Positions 1-9,809 are shown, counted from the first letter of the stretch. The stretch: 64,000 bases of DNA from Alkalihalobacillus sp. TS-13 (GCF_019720915.1 NZ_JAHKSI010000005.1:62001-126000); one strand, 5' to 3'. Notes: generated from the letters alone by a model not told the origin. Program-made: numbers and translations.

Positions 1-1128
1 GACGAAGACAAGAAGCAAGTGGCTGTTCTTGATGAGTCAGGCAGCTTTTATGAGTTATTGAAACAACAGGTTGACGCAACGTCTGATAATGTCGAGTTGA
101 CAAAAATAAATCAGAGTGAGCAAGAAGCAGAAGAAAGTGTCATGGATGGGGGTTACGATGCACTTTTATACCTTGTAAAGAACGAAGAAGGTTTGCCAGA
201 AGGGGTACTAAAGACAGCAACCGTCCCTGAGGCTGGGTGGATCAGTAATATCGAAAATAACCTTCAGCAGACGAAGGTGATGATTGCGACACAGCAGTTA
301 GGTGTGGATCCTGCTGAATTGACCAGCTTGTATGAGCCTGTTTCATTTGAAAAAGCATCCTTGGCAGAAGGGGCAAAAACCGAAGAAGAACTGAATCAAG
401 CCCGATCAATCGTTTATGTGCTATTATTTGTTATCTATTTTGCGGTTATTTTCTATGGAAGCATGATTGCGACAGAAGTGGCTACCGAAAAATCATCAAG
501 GGTGATGGAAATCCTGATTTCAAGCGTTACACCCGTCAAACAGATGTTTGGAAAGATATTCGGGATTGCGCTTTTAGGGATGACACAGTTTTTCCTGATC
601 TTTCTGGTCGGATTCTTATCGATTAAATATGCACCTTCCGGTGGAGAGGAATCAACACAGTCTCCGGCGGATTTTACGTCCTTTATCCAAATCGACCAGC
701 TTCCGATTTCTACAGTTGTCTATGCAATCATATTCTTCCTGTTAGGCTTCCTGTTATATGCTACACTCCTTGCGATGCTCGGTTCCTTGGTGAATAAGGT
801 GGAAGAGGCTAACCAGGTGATTACACCGGTCATTCTTATTATTGTCGTCGCATTCATGGGTGCCATGTCAGGACTTGGGAACCCTGAAGCTGGCTTTGTT
901 GCCGTTATGTCATATATCCCATTCTTCACACCGATGATCATGTTCTTAAGAGTAGGAATGCTCAATATCCCTGCATGGGAAGTTATGCTTGGTATTCTCA
1001 TCTTGATCGTCACAATAGGTGTTTTCGCAGTCATAGCTGCAAAGGTCTATCGTGGTGGTGTGCTCATGTATGGCAATGCAACCAGTTTTAAAAATTTCAA
1101 GAAAGCAATACAATTGACGAAAAAATAG
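1..1128 (+). CDS. yhaP: ABC-2 type permease, YhaP/NatB family (5' end outside window)
   Basis: This is the membrane subunit of an ABC exporter of the NatB/YhaP type, a family linked to sodium or drug efflux. The reading frame is open to the first base, so the gene is cut by the window edge and 375 codons remain. A large extracytoplasmic segment is followed from about codon 137 by five or six hydrophobic segments. The family-typical stretch EKSSRVMEILISSVTP follows the first of these, and the protein ends shortly after KVYRGGVLMYG. Its position just before yhaO-yhaN matches B. subtilis, where the ATPase yhaQ lies upstream. The transported substrate cannot be read from the sequence. Confidence 0.88.
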   Translation, partial: DEDKKQVAVLDESGSFYELLKQQVDATSDNVELTKINQSEQEAEESVMDGGYDALLYLVKNEEGLPEGVLKTATVPEAGWISNIENNLQQTKVMIATQQLGVDPAELTSLYEPVSFEKASLAEGAKTEEELNQARSIVYVLLFVIYFAVIFYGSMIATEVATEKSSRVMEILISSVTPVKQMFGKIFGIALLGMTQFFLIFLVGFLSIKYAPSGGEESTQSPADFTSFIQIDQLPISTVVYAIIFFLLGFLLYATLLAMLGSLVNKVEEANQVITPVILIIVVAFMGAMSGLGNPEAGFVAVMSYIPFFTPMIMFLRVGMLNIPAWEVMLGILILIVTIGVFAVIAAKVYRGGVLMYGNATSFKNFKKAIQLTKK

Positions 1129-1135
1129 AAACATC

Positions 1136-1176
1136 CAAAGGCTCTATCGCTTCATCGGTGATAGGGTCTTTTTTAT
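1136..1176 (+). terminator. rho-independent terminator after yhaP
   Basis: A hairpin of GGCTCTATC with GGTGATAGGGTC is followed by TTTTTT, 10-45 bases past the yhaP stop codon. Confidence 0.75.
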
Positions 1177-1712
1177 AGGCTGTTTTCTAAAAGTTTATTG
1201 CTATTGAATACGGTTTGTATTGATAAAGATTGTTTGGCAACCAGTGAGCAGATGAAATATACGAGACTCCTATGGGAACAGCGTGCCAGGCGAGACCCCG
1301 CTCTCTTTAAAAGGACCTTCGACTATAATAATGAACTTCGACTAAATACCACCACGTCCTATGGTGAACGTCGAAGTCAGTACATCCTGTACAAGTACGT
1401 CCTGTGGTGAACGTCGAAGCCAGCATAAGGAAAGCTTCTAAGAATTCTCATCGCAGACACGAAAATGATTTCATTTTTGTGTTGAGATCCTGTGCAAGTG
1501 AGGAGGCTTGCGGATCTAGGGCTTATGTTATGGAAGTGATGTCTAGCTCAGCGACCAGTCACTTGGATCACTTCAAACTTCCTGCGGCGGCGACAGCCTC
1601 TTCGTCAGTTTTCCAGTGACCTATTTGACTAATCGGGTCGCTTCCGCTTTTCGTTTGCCCGTGGAAAGCGAGTATATTTCTTACGCTTCAACAACAATCT
1701 TTACACAAAGAG
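1177..1712 (+). repeat. Family A intergenic repeat, copy A1
   Basis: This fills most of the 670-base gap between yhaP and yhaO. It begins with GGCTGTTTTCTAAAAG, which is the reverse complement of the right end of copy A6. It carries two internal direct repeats of ACGTCCTRTGGTGAACGTCG, a hairpin built from ACACGAAAATGA and TCATTTTTGTGT, and the block GGGTCGCTTCCGCTTT shared by most copies. Bases 1341-1485 are nearly identical to 12725-12866. Short ORFs inside it are not conserved and are treated as spurious. Confidence 0.85.
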
Positions 1713-1797
1713 CCTTTCTATATCATCATATAACGAACAAACGCTCGTATGGATGTGGTAAAATAGCAATAAGGATCTCGCTTGGAGGAAGGATGAG

Positions 1798-3033
1798 ATG
1801 ACTATGCGGAAAATCAGATTCATACATACTGCAGATTTACATATCGATACACCATTCAAGGGTCTGGGGCACCTGCCTGAGCCCGTTTTCAATATCGTCA
1901 AAGATAGTACGTTCCGATCCTTTGAAAAACTAGTTACGCTTGCTATTGAAAATCAGGTCGATTTCCTCGTCATTTCAGGAGACCTGTATGATGGAGCAAA
2001 TCGGAGTTTGAAGGCCCAATTGTTTTTGAAAAATCAGTTTCAACGACTCCAGGACCAAATGATCGACATTTTCGTCATACATGGAAACCATGATCATTTA
2101 GACGGCGAGTATATCAAACTTAAATGGCCAGACAATGTCCATTTCTTCAGCAGCAGAGAACCGGAGATGTTTCCTTTTGAAAAAGAAGGGAAAGTCCTTG
2201 CGCATCTTTATGGTTATAGTTATCCAAAGCAAGCGGTGACGGAAAATATCTCAGCGAAGTATAGAAAGCTGGAAGGCCCCCCATTTCATATCGCTTTACT
2301 ACATGGATCGATCGGAGGCAATACCGATCACCAGACGTATGCTCCTTTCATACTCCAGGAGTTGCAGGCACAACCTTTCGATTATTGGGCGTTAGGACAC
2401 ATCCATAAAAGAGAGGTACTTTCCCATCATCCCTATGTAATCTATCCTGGCAACATTCAAGGGTTGAATCGGAAAGAGAGTGGTCCAAAAGGTTGTTATC
2501 TGGTCGAAATGAACGAAGTGGATACTTCGTTGAATTTTCTTGATACTTCAACTGTTCGATGGGAGTCTGAAAGTCTTTCAATAGGAAAAACAGATACGAT
2601 GGATGATTTGATTCATCAAATCAACCTCGTAAAAGAGAAGTTACGCACTACAGGGGTGAATACGATTTTATCGATTGAGCTTTCGGGTGAAAGTCCGGTT
2701 CTCAAATCACTGAACGAACATGACACACTGGATGATTTGATGGATCATTTGCATGAAGGGGAAGAAACGGAAGAACCATTTGTATGGGTGAATCGCATAA
2801 CCGTTGAGCCCGTTATCACAGAATACATCAATGAACTTGGAGAATCCCATTTCATGAAGGAAATCTTTAACGTATTCGAGCAATTGGACAAGAGCGATCC
2901 CGTCCTGGAAACTCTTTTGAAGCATAAGAAAGCGAAGAAATTTTTAGATGATGAAAGTTTGGGAGACCAGGAGATTGTAGAAGAAGCCAAGAGGCTGTTG
3001 ATTGAATCGATAGCATTGCAATCTGAAAGGTAG
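1798..3033 (+). CDS. yhaO: metallophosphatase DNA-repair exonuclease subunit, SbcD/YhaO-like
   Basis: This protein belongs to the calcineurin-like phosphoesterase superfamily and resembles SbcD/Mre11 nucleases. The metal-binding motifs appear in order: ADLH at residues 12-15 (Asp13, His15), GDLYD at 61-65, GNHD at 96-99, a His at 169 in LLHG, and GHIH at 200-203. The C-terminal ~200 residues are the usual less conserved cap. At 411 aa the length is normal. GGAGGAAGG lies 7-10 bases before the ATG. The gene ends 8 bases before yhaN, an ATPase partner, which suggests a complex acting on DNA ends. The biological role of YhaO/YhaN is inferred from the SbcCD parallel. Confidence 0.93.
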   Translation: MTMRKIRFIHTADLHIDTPFKGLGHLPEPVFNIVKDSTFRSFEKLVTLAIENQVDFLVISGDLYDGANRSLKAQLFLKNQFQRLQDQMIDIFVIHGNHDHLDGEYIKLKWPDNVHFFSSREPEMFPFEKEGKVLAHLYGYSYPKQAVTENISAKYRKLEGPPFHIALLHGSIGGNTDHQTYAPFILQELQAQPFDYWALGHIHKREVLSHHPYVIYPGNIQGLNRKESGPKGCYLVEMNEVDTSLNFLDTSTVRWESESLSIGKTDTMDDLIHQINLVKEKLRTTGVNTILSIELSGESPVLKSLNEHDTLDDLMDHLHEGEETEEPFVWVNRITVEPVITEYINELGESHFMKEIFNVFEQLDKSDPVLETLLKHKKAKKFLDDESLGDQEIVEEAKRLLIESIALQSER

Positions 3034-3041
3034 GGCTGGCG

Positions 3042-6023
3042 ATGAGGATCATAGATTTACATATATACGGATTCGGGCGATTCGAGAATGAATTCATCCA
3101 ATTTGAAGAGACAGAAGTCCAGGCCATATACGGGGAAAATGAATCTGGGAAATCCACTGTGATGGCCTTTATCGAATATATGCTGTTCGGGTTTCCTAAA
3201 CGGAGTGAAAAGCGGTTGAGATACGAGCCGAAGACGACCCAGGCCTACGGCGGAAAACTGCGTATCGAAACAGCTGAGCATGGCTTCCTTACCATTGAGA
3301 GGAAAGGCGATGCTTCTGGAACTGTCACGATCGTAAAAGAAGACGGAAGCAATGAAGGAGAGGCTTTCCTGCAGCAGGTCTTAGGGGAAGTGAACCACCA
3401 AACCTTCCGTGATGTCTTTTCTTTCAACCTGGACGGATTGCAAAAAGTGAATGAAATCAAATCAGAGCAGATAGGGGAATATCTTTTCAATGCGGGATTG
3501 ACCGGTGCCCAGCAGCTCAACCAGATTTCGAAATCGTTAGAGGAGCAACAAAACAGACTATTCAAACCGAATGGCAAGAATCCTGTCTTGAATCAGAAGT
3601 TGAACCACCTCCATGAGCTCGAACAAAAGGTGAAGCAATGGAGCAAGAAGCTTGATGAGTATAACCGAATGAAATCCGAATTAGAGGATAAAAGAGAAGC
3701 GTTATCAAAATCCGAAAGAGCGAAAAATGGGCTCGATCAGAAAAGGACGGAACTTAAGCATCTCCAATCGATCAACCCGCTTCTTGAACAGAAAAACACA
3801 ATCGAGAACCAGTTGAAGAGCCTTCCCACTGCTGTACCATTCCCCGAGGAAGGATTGGATCGATTTCAAAGTCTTAAAGAACGACAAATCGAATTGCACA
3901 GTGATCGAAAACATGTGGAAGATTTGATACGTAAAAATAAAGAGGTTTATGATGCAATATACCTCAACGATGAAATGCTCGATCATGCTCCTCGGATCAA
4001 TGAACTGGAAAGCAACTTCCGTTTGTACAAAGGGAGACAGGAAGACTATAGCAAACTGAATGAACGGATCGAGTATCTTCAGCAAGAAATTGATAATGAA
4101 ATGCAGGTGATCGGTCAAAAATGGACAGAAGAGACAATCCGTTCGATCAACACAGATCTCGTTACGAAACAGCAATTGATCAGCAAATTGAAAAGGCTCG
4201 ACCAATCGGAAGAAGAGCAAAAAAGACTCGATGAGGACCTTTTGAATGCTCGAGGTGAACTTGAGGAAAATGAAGCGAAGAGGACCCGGTTAAAAGAGCA
4301 GATGCTTCCGGAGGGAACAATCCAATCCTATCGTGTAAAGGTGGAAGACCTGAGCAGTCAATCGCCGGAATTGTTAAAAGGAAGAATTGAAACACTGAAA
4401 AGCCTCCAAAGCGCTTCAAAAGGAAACTCGATCAACGGCATGATCATTTGGGCGATGATCGGTCTTGGAATCGTGCTGACGGGGATGTGGATGATGCAAG
4501 GCGATTATATTGCTGGTCTCATCATCGGGATCAGTCTGGTAGGCGCCGGTATTCTCCTGAATAAAAAAGGCGGTTTGGATAATGAGCAAGATCTTAAGCG
4601 GCAAATCACCGAACTTGAAGCCGAGCTTCGTAATCACCAAGACAGCAATGACGTATCAGAACTGGATCATCTGAATCAACTGTTAAACGATCAACAGCAG
4701 TTGGCAGTCCAATTAGATCATCTGAAAGACCATGAACAGGCTCTTGCAAAGAGATACCAGGATGTAGCCCGTCGTTATGACCAATGGGAGATTAAGCATC
4801 ATCAGACTGTAGAGGAACTGTCCAGTTGGAGGGAAATGGCGCATATACCACCAAATGTCCCGGACGAATTGCTCCTCGAAATTTTTGAACGGATCGATCA
4901 CTTGAAGAAAAGGTTGACGGAGCGGAGTCATTTGAAAAAGAGACTAGCTCAGCTTCAAACGGAACTCTCCAAGTTTGAGAGCGCGGTTCGGGATATCTCA
5001 CGTGCCTGTCATATTGACTCCAATCACGGGATAGAGCAGAATCTATCACAGCTATCGAGACAGTTAAAGGAACAGATGAAAAAGCGTGAAGAAAAGTACA
5101 GCTTAGCCGTTTCTATTGAAGAGCTTCAGGAACAGTATGAAGGATTGTTGACAAAGTATACGAAATATACAGATGAAATCGAAATCTTGTTTACATTAGC
5201 TGAGGTAGAAGGTGAAGAAACTTTCCGTGAAAAAGGAAAAGCGAATGAAAGATATGAAAAATGGACAGAACAACTGCAAATGGTAGATGCTCAATTGCAG
5301 GCTTCGACAGATTGGAAAATCATCGAACACCTGGAGAACGATCCGTCAAAATTAAGCAATCTCCAAGCTCGTTTAGAAAAACTGGACGAGGAGCTTGAAA
5401 CAACCAACAAAGATATCGACATGTTACGTGATGATTGCTCACGATTGCAAGCCGCGATTACACATCTAGAAGAAGATGGCACATATTCGAATCAACTTCA
5501 TTCCTATCATCTGGCCAAGAGTGAATTCATTGAAGAAGCTAAGAAATGGGCTGTTTACCGGACGGCGCAATATGTCCTGGATCGGGCGAAGCAAAACTAT
5601 CAATCTGAAAGACAACCGCGTGTAATCAAGCGGGCGGCAGGTTATTTTACAGTCCTGACAGAAGGGGAGTATAACCGGATCATCGCCCCGAAAGGAGAAG
5701 AAAGTTTCCTTATTGAACGTAAAGATAGAGTTGTTTTTAAGCCAGAAGAGTTGAGCAGAGCTACTATGGAGCAACTTTATTTATCATTAAGATTTGCACT
5801 GGCAGAAGAATATGAAAATCAGGGAGATTTCCCATTGATCATGGATGATATTCTTGTAAATTTCGATGAAAAACGTCGTAATCTTGCATGTAAGCTCATC
5901 AGATCCATTGCAGAAGAACGACAGGTGCTCTATTTTACGTGTCACGGAAATGCAGTCGCTTATTTGACTGAGAAGCCATTACAGTTACCAGATAGAGCAT
6001 CACTTGAAGTCCAAACCTATTAG
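3042..6023 (+). CDS. yhaN: AAA/SMC-like ATPase, partner of YhaO
   Basis: This is a 993-residue RecN/SMC-like ATPase with split nucleotide-binding halves. The Walker A GENESGKST is at residues 31-39. Long Glu/Lys/Gln-rich coiled-coil stretches follow, and the C-terminal half has an LSRATMEQLYLSLR signature-like segment and the Walker B LIMDDILVNFD near residue 940. Unusually for SbcC-type proteins, two hydrophobic segments interrupt the coiled coil near residues 465-510, so the protein may be membrane-tethered; this feature is also typical of YhaN in Bacillus. It starts 8 bases after yhaO and is surely co-transcribed with it. A role in processing DNA ends is inferred. Confidence 0.92.
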   Translation: MRIIDLHIYGFGRFENEFIQFEETEVQAIYGENESGKSTVMAFIEYMLFGFPKRSEKRLRYEPKTTQAYGGKLRIETAEHGFLTIERKGDASGTVTIVKEDGSNEGEAFLQQVLGEVNHQTFRDVFSFNLDGLQKVNEIKSEQIGEYLFNAGLTGAQQLNQISKSLEEQQNRLFKPNGKNPVLNQKLNHLHELEQKVKQWSKKLDEYNRMKSELEDKREALSKSERAKNGLDQKRTELKHLQSINPLLEQKNTIENQLKSLPTAVPFPEEGLDRFQSLKERQIELHSDRKHVEDLIRKNKEVYDAIYLNDEMLDHAPRINELESNFRLYKGRQEDYSKLNERIEYLQQEIDNEMQVIGQKWTEETIRSINTDLVTKQQLISKLKRLDQSEEEQKRLDEDLLNARGELEENEAKRTRLKEQMLPEGTIQSYRVKVEDLSSQSPELLKGRIETLKSLQSASKGNSINGMIIWAMIGLGIVLTGMWMMQGDYIAGLIIGISLVGAGILLNKKGGLDNEQDLKRQITELEAELRNHQDSNDVSELDHLNQLLNDQQQLAVQLDHLKDHEQALAKRYQDVARRYDQWEIKHHQTVEELSSWREMAHIPPNVPDELLLEIFERIDHLKKRLTERSHLKKRLAQLQTELSKFESAVRDISRACHIDSNHGIEQNLSQLSRQLKEQMKKREEKYSLAVSIEELQEQYEGLLTKYTKYTDEIEILFTLAEVEGEETFREKGKANERYEKWTEQLQMVDAQLQASTDWKIIEHLENDPSKLSNLQARLEKLDEELETTNKDIDMLRDDCSRLQAAITHLEEDGTYSNQLHSYHLAKSEFIEEAKKWAVYRTAQYVLDRAKQNYQSERQPRVIKRAAGYFTVLTEGEYNRIIAPKGEESFLIERKDRVVFKPEELSRATMEQLYLSLRFALAEEYENQGDFPLIMDDILVNFDEKRRNLACKLIRSIAEERQVLYFTCHGNAVAYLTEKPLQLPDRASLEVQTY

Positions 6024-6045
6024 TTTTCCCAGGAGTTGAGAAGAT

Positions 6046-6717
6046 ATGGCAGGCTACATGATTTATCTAGTAGAAGATGAACAGGATTTATCAGCTGTAC
6101 TCAAAGCGTATATGGAAAAAGAGGGATGGAAGGTAAAGGTTTTTCATGACGGAACGAGTGCGTTGGAATACATTGAGAAGCCACCGCACCTATGGGTTTT
6201 GGATATCATGCTTCCCGGTGTGGATGGGTATGGGCTTTTGAAACATATAAAGGAACGCACGGATGTTCCGGTCATCTTCACATCTGCTAGAGACCAGGAT
6301 CTCGATCGAGTGCTTGGTCTTGAATTGGGAAGCGACGATTATATTACAAAGCCATTCTTACCGAAGGAGTTAATCATCCGGGCTAAAAAACTCATGCAGC
6401 GAATTTACGAAGGTCCAGGAGGAAAGTATCAAAATAGGTGGGTTAATGAATATTGCATTCAGCCGCTTGATCGAAAAATCACCTATCGAAATGAAGAGGT
6501 TGACCTGACTACGAAAGAATTCGAGGTCGTCCTTTTTCTGACGGAACATTTAAATGAAACAAAATCGCGGTTGGATATCCTTGAAGGTGTATGGGGAAAG
6601 GATTACGTCGGGTCGGAACGTGCTGTGGATGATGTAGTCCGACGCATCCGTAAAAAGATGCCACGCCTGAATCTTGAAACGCTATACGGCGGGGGTTATA
6701 GGGTTGAGACATCGTGA
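6046..6717 (+). CDS. cssR: OmpR-family response regulator, CssR-like
   Basis: This is a two-domain response regulator of 223 aa. The receiver domain has the acidic pair Glu10-Asp11, the phosphoacceptor Asp53 in VLDIMLPGVDG, and Lys102 in TKPFLP. A winged-helix DNA-binding domain follows, ending in the family-typical ETLYGGGYRVETS. The sequence closely matches B. subtilis CssR, which responds to misfolded secreted protein and activates the quality-control proteases htrA and htrB. The stop overlaps the start of the kinase gene by four bases, so the pair is translationally coupled. In B. subtilis cssRS lies elsewhere; here it sits between yhaN and yhaM. A single promoter may serve yhaO-yhaN-cssR-cssS. 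Confidence 0.85.
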   Translation: MAGYMIYLVEDEQDLSAVLKAYMEKEGWKVKVFHDGTSALEYIEKPPHLWVLDIMLPGVDGYGLLKHIKERTDVPVIFTSARDQDLDRVLGLELGSDDYITKPFLPKELIIRAKKLMQRIYEGPGGKYQNRWVNEYCIQPLDRKITYRNEEVDLTTKEFEVVLFLTEHLNETKSRLDILEGVWGKDYVGSERAVDDVVRRIRKKMPRLNLETLYGGGYRVETS

Positions 6718-8069
6718 AAAAGCTTAGTATAGCTCAGCGAATCTGGATTTCCTTTTTCCTGTTGGTTTTCGTCGTCGGATTATGTGTAGTCGTCATTTAT
6801 CCGTTATCCATGCGTGAGGCCCTTACAGAAGAATCATACCGGATCATAAAAGAACAACAGGATCTCATTCTTGAAGGCCCGACTGGACCAGAGCAGGAAC
6901 TGCCGGATACGAACCTCAATTTCGTAGAACGTCGGGAGGCAGCGAGATCAGTCGGCCACCTTCTGCTCGGCAATCAATCCTTTGTTATCAAGGGGGATTC
7001 CGTCCCTGAAACAGTATTGCGGCATATTTGGGAAAAAGCGATATTGCTTGAAGAGGATGAAGGTGATTTTCAGCTTTCCTACAGGGATGCGACACTCTTT
7101 TATGTCATCAGGCCGATTGAAGTGAACGGAAATGACGCCTTCATGGTATCGTATATGTGGGATACATATCGTGATCAGCTCGTACAGCGATTATGGGAAA
7201 GACTGATCTGGATTTTTGTCATCGGGATCGTCATCAGTATCATTCCTGCGATTTGGCTATCCAATTATTTAAGGAAGCCATTAAAGGCTCTTGGTGCACG
7301 GTTTGAGCAAATCGGTAATCGAAACTGGCGCGAACCGTTCGAGCTGAAGGGAGACCAGGATTTCCAACAGCTTTCGGAACAGTTTGAACGGATGAGACAA
7401 AACTTGATACGAAATGATCAGTCACAAAAACGGTTCATTCAGCACGCCTCTCATGAATTAAAGACACCGATCATGACAATCCAGAGCTATGCACAATCCG
7501 TCAAGGACGGTGTTTTTCCAGAGAAAGACCTTGAAGAAATGATGGATGTGATCATCAATCAAACTGGGCGGATGGAAGAACGCGTAAAAGATATGATTTA
7601 TTTTTCAAAACTTGATACATTGCAAGACAATGAACCACGAAATGAAACGATCCGATTCGGTTCATTGATTCAAGAAGTCCTTGATCGATTTCTGTACCAG
7701 CGGGAAGAAATTATGATAAAAGTAAGTGGTGAAGATATCGAGTTCAAAGGAGATCGCAGCCAATGGGAGGTCGTCTTCGAAAATATAATCCAGAATGCTT
7801 TACGTTATGCGGAATCTTATATCGATATCTCCTGTGAAAGAGAGAATGGACAAACGACAATGAGGGTGCACAATGATGGTGAGACCATCCCTGAAGAAAA
7901 ACTGGACCGCCTTTTTGAACCTTTCGAAAAAAGCCATAAAGGACAATTCGGGCTTGGTCTGGCTATTGTCAAACGTATCGTTGAACTTCATAATGGAACT
8001 GTAGAGGTCCAAAATAAAGAAAATGGTGTTTCAATTGTGATCATCATAGAGCGGGCCGATCGTGAATAG
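6714..8069 (+). CDS. cssS: sensor histidine kinase, CssS-like
   Basis: This 451-residue membrane kinase has two transmembrane segments, at about residues 10-31 and 163-186, that bracket an extracytoplasmic sensor domain. A HAMP-like linker follows, then the phosphoacceptor His247 in HASHELKTP. The ATP-binding N, G1 and G2 boxes include NIIQNALRYAE and GLGLAIVKRIVELH. The overall match to B. subtilis CssS, including IPAIWLSNYL after TM2, supports a role in sensing secretion stress. It overlaps cssR by four bases. The nearby foldase gene prsA strengthens the secretion link, although prsA is on the other strand. Confidence 0.85.
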   Translation: MKKLSIAQRIWISFFLLVFVVGLCVVVIYPLSMREALTEESYRIIKEQQDLILEGPTGPEQELPDTNLNFVERREAARSVGHLLLGNQSFVIKGDSVPETVLRHIWEKAILLEEDEGDFQLSYRDATLFYVIRPIEVNGNDAFMVSYMWDTYRDQLVQRLWERLIWIFVIGIVISIIPAIWLSNYLRKPLKALGARFEQIGNRNWREPFELKGDQDFQQLSEQFERMRQNLIRNDQSQKRFIQHASHELKTPIMTIQSYAQSVKDGVFPEKDLEEMMDVIINQTGRMEERVKDMIYFSKLDTLQDNEPRNETIRFGSLIQEVLDRFLYQREEIMIKVSGEDIEFKGDRSQWEVVFENIIQNALRYAESYIDISCERENGQTTMRVHNDGETIPEEKLDRLFEPFEKSHKGQFGLGLAIVKRIVELHNGTVEVQNKENGVSIVIIIERADRE

Positions 8070-8105
8070 AATGATGATTTCATGAAAGAGGTAAAGAAAA
8101 GTTAC

Positions 8106-8140
8106 AAGGGGCCGATGTTCCATCTATCGGCCTCGTTATC
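8106..8140 (+). terminator. terminator-like hairpin after cssS
   Basis: GGCCGAT pairs with ATCGGCC and is followed by a moderately T-rich stretch, about 40 bases after the cssS stop. The T tract is short, so termination may be partial. Confidence 0.5.
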
Positions 8141-8245
8141 CTGTTTCGCATTCAACTATGTAATGTTACGCTGCAGCCTTAACCAGTACTTGCTTGCATG
8201 ATTTTGTCAATTTACATATTCCGTATTCGTAATGAATGTATGGAC

Positions 8246-8364
8246 GGGGCTGTCCTAAAAGAAAAGTGTCAGACACCTCCAACACAACATGGTGTATCAA
8301 AACCACGATTTTTCTCAAAATGTTGTTATGTTTGGAGAGACTAAGACACTTTTTGGACAACCCA
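8246..8364. repeat. MITE-like imperfect inverted repeat before yhaM
   Basis: Two ~44-base arms (8247-8290 and 8320-8363) are imperfect reverse complements. The outer ends are GGGCTGTCC and GGACAACCC, and both arms contain AAAGTGTC and a TCCAA core. The whole region could fold into one long hairpin ending about 30 bases before the yhaM start. Together with the cssS terminator it accounts for the 326-base gap. It looks like a small non-autonomous element; no coding capacity was seen. Confidence 0.65.
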
Positions 8365-8395
8365 TACCCAACTGAAAAAAGAGGAGGTAAGAGGG

Positions 8396-9364
8396 ATGAA
8401 AAGAGGAATCCAACAATACCAGGTAGGAGATATTTTTGATGATTATTTGCTGATCAAATCTGCAGCTAAAGGGACCACAAGTACTGGAAAACCATTTTTG
8501 ACACTTATTTTGCAGGATCATACAGGGGATATAGAGGCAAAGCTGTGGGATTCGAGTCCTGGCGACGAGCAGCAATTTATTCCCGAATCCATCGTCAAAG
8601 TGATGGGGGATATCACCAGCTATCGCGGGAAAGCGCAGCTCAAGGTGAAGCAGATCAGATTAACTACGACGCATGATGGAGTGAGCGTCCACGACTTTGT
8701 AGAGACAGCACCACTTCCCCAGGACGAAATGACCGAAGTGATCACACAAGCTATTTTTGAAATGAAAAATCCGAACATCCAGCGGATCACCCGCCACCTT
8801 GTGAAGAAACATCAGAAGGCGTTTCTAGAGTTCCCGGCTGCAACGAAGAACCACCATGAATTCGTTTCAGGACTAGCCTTTCATGTGGTGTCGATGCTCA
8901 AGCTTGCCAAATCAATCGCTCAGCTGTATCCATCGTTAGACACGGACTTGTTATATGCAGGTGTCATCCTGCATGATCTTGGAAAAACAAAGGAGTTATC
9001 TGGGCCGGTTGCCCCGAGTTATACCCTTGAAGGCAATCTGTTAGGACATATTACTATGATGGTTGAAGAAATTGGTGAAGCTGCCCGTGAACTAGAAATA
9101 GATGGGGAAGAAGTATTGATTCTCCAACACATGGTATTGAGTCATCATTCGAGAGCAGAGTGGGGGAGTCCTAAGCCACCATTGGTACGAGAAGCTGAAA
9201 TTCTCCACTATATCGATAATATTGATGCGAAAATGAATATGATGGATCGTGCATTAAGCAGAGTGAACCCAGGTGAGTTCACAGAACGTGTTTTTGCGCT
9301 TGATAACCGTTCATTCTATAAACCTTTGACAGAGCAAAAAAAGTCTGTCCCCACCAATCTTTAA
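8396..9364 (+). CDS. yhaM: 3'-5' exoribonuclease YhaM
   Basis: This 322-residue protein has an N-terminal OB-fold nucleic-acid-binding domain (about residues 10-95) and a C-terminal HD metal-dependent phosphohydrolase domain. The HD residues are visible as GVILHDLGK, with His193 and Asp194, plus upstream His residues near 153-163 and [12 protein letters not shown] further on. YhaM of B. subtilis is a cytoplasmic manganese-dependent 3'-5' exoribonuclease that also acts on single-stranded DNA. GGAGGTAAGAGGG precedes the ATG. Short spacing to yhaL indicates an operon, matching B. subtilis order. A MITE-like inverted repeat lies just upstream and may influence its promoter or leader. Confidence 0.95.
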   Translation: MKRGIQQYQVGDIFDDYLLIKSAAKGTTSTGKPFLTLILQDHTGDIEAKLWDSSPGDEQQFIPESIVKVMGDITSYRGKAQLKVKQIRLTTTHDGVSVHDFVETAPLPQDEMTEVITQAIFEMKNPNIQRITRHLVKKHQKAFLEFPAATKNHHEFVSGLAFHVVSMLKLAKSIAQLYPSLDTDLLYAGVILHDLGKTKELSGPVAPSYTLEGNLLGHITMMVEEIGEAARELEIDGEEVLILQHMVLSHHSRAEWGSPKPPLVREAEILHYIDNIDAKMNMMDRALSRVNPGEFTERVFALDNRSFYKPLTEQKKSVPTNL

Positions 9365-9434
9365 ATAGTCATAAACAACCGTTATCCTACATACCTTTGT
9401 AATAACAAAGCTTGTCTACAAAGGAGGAAAGTCG

Positions 9435-9707
9435 ATGCGTCGCCTATACGTTGTCGCTACGGTTGTTTTATTTTTTGCATTGTTACAATTCACAGGTGTA
9501 TACAGCAATCTTAAACCGGTTCTTTCAAGTGTTCCCTGGTGGATGTACTTCGTATTAGCAGGAATAGGGTACTCCGGCTATAGAGCATGGTTTCATACAG
9601 TTGAGGATAGGAAGCTGGATCGAGTTCATATCGAAGAGGAAGGCAAAATCTACATGGAACGGATTGAAGAAGAAAAACAACGGCGAAACCAGGCATCTGG
9701 GGAATAG
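9435..9707 (+). CDS. yhaL: sporulation-associated membrane protein YhaL
   Basis: This is a 90-residue protein with two hydrophobic segments, at about residues 5-21 and 33-50, and a charged C-terminal tail rich in Glu, Arg and Lys. Size, topology and position directly after yhaM and before prsA match YhaL, a small protein tied to sporulation in Bacillus and with no known biochemical activity. A perfect AAAGGAGG lies eight bases before the ATG. A hairpin with a T run follows, so yhaM-yhaL probably end here. Function beyond the family association cannot be inferred. Confidence 0.85.
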   Translation: MRRLYVVATVVLFFALLQFTGVYSNLKPVLSSVPWWMYFVLAGIGYSGYRAWFHTVEDRKLDRVHIEEEGKIYMERIEEEKQRRNQASGE

Positions 9708-9717
9708 TAAGAAAAAA

Positions 9718-9754
9718 GCTGCCTTTGGGAAACCGAAATAGGCGTTTTTTACGA
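9718..9754 (+). terminator. terminator after yhaL
   Basis: GCCTTTGG and CCGAAATAGGC form a hairpin followed by TTTTTT, 10-45 bases after the yhaL stop. Confidence 0.65.
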
Positions 9755-9809
9755 GCAGAGTTGCTTAAGTCTAAAAAATCGTCCTGGAAGTCTAATAATC
9801 TTTTAAATA

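Noticed and set aside
1198-1801. Three plus-strand ORFs of 61-71 codons after yhaP
   Set aside because: They are in repeat A1, lack SD sequences and reappear in fragments in other copies (for example 12785-12982).
3705-4220. 171-codon minus-strand ORF inside yhaN
   Set aside because: It is an antisense shadow of a coiled-coil coding region, with hydrophobic Phe/Leu-rich composition typical of antisense Glu/Lys codons.
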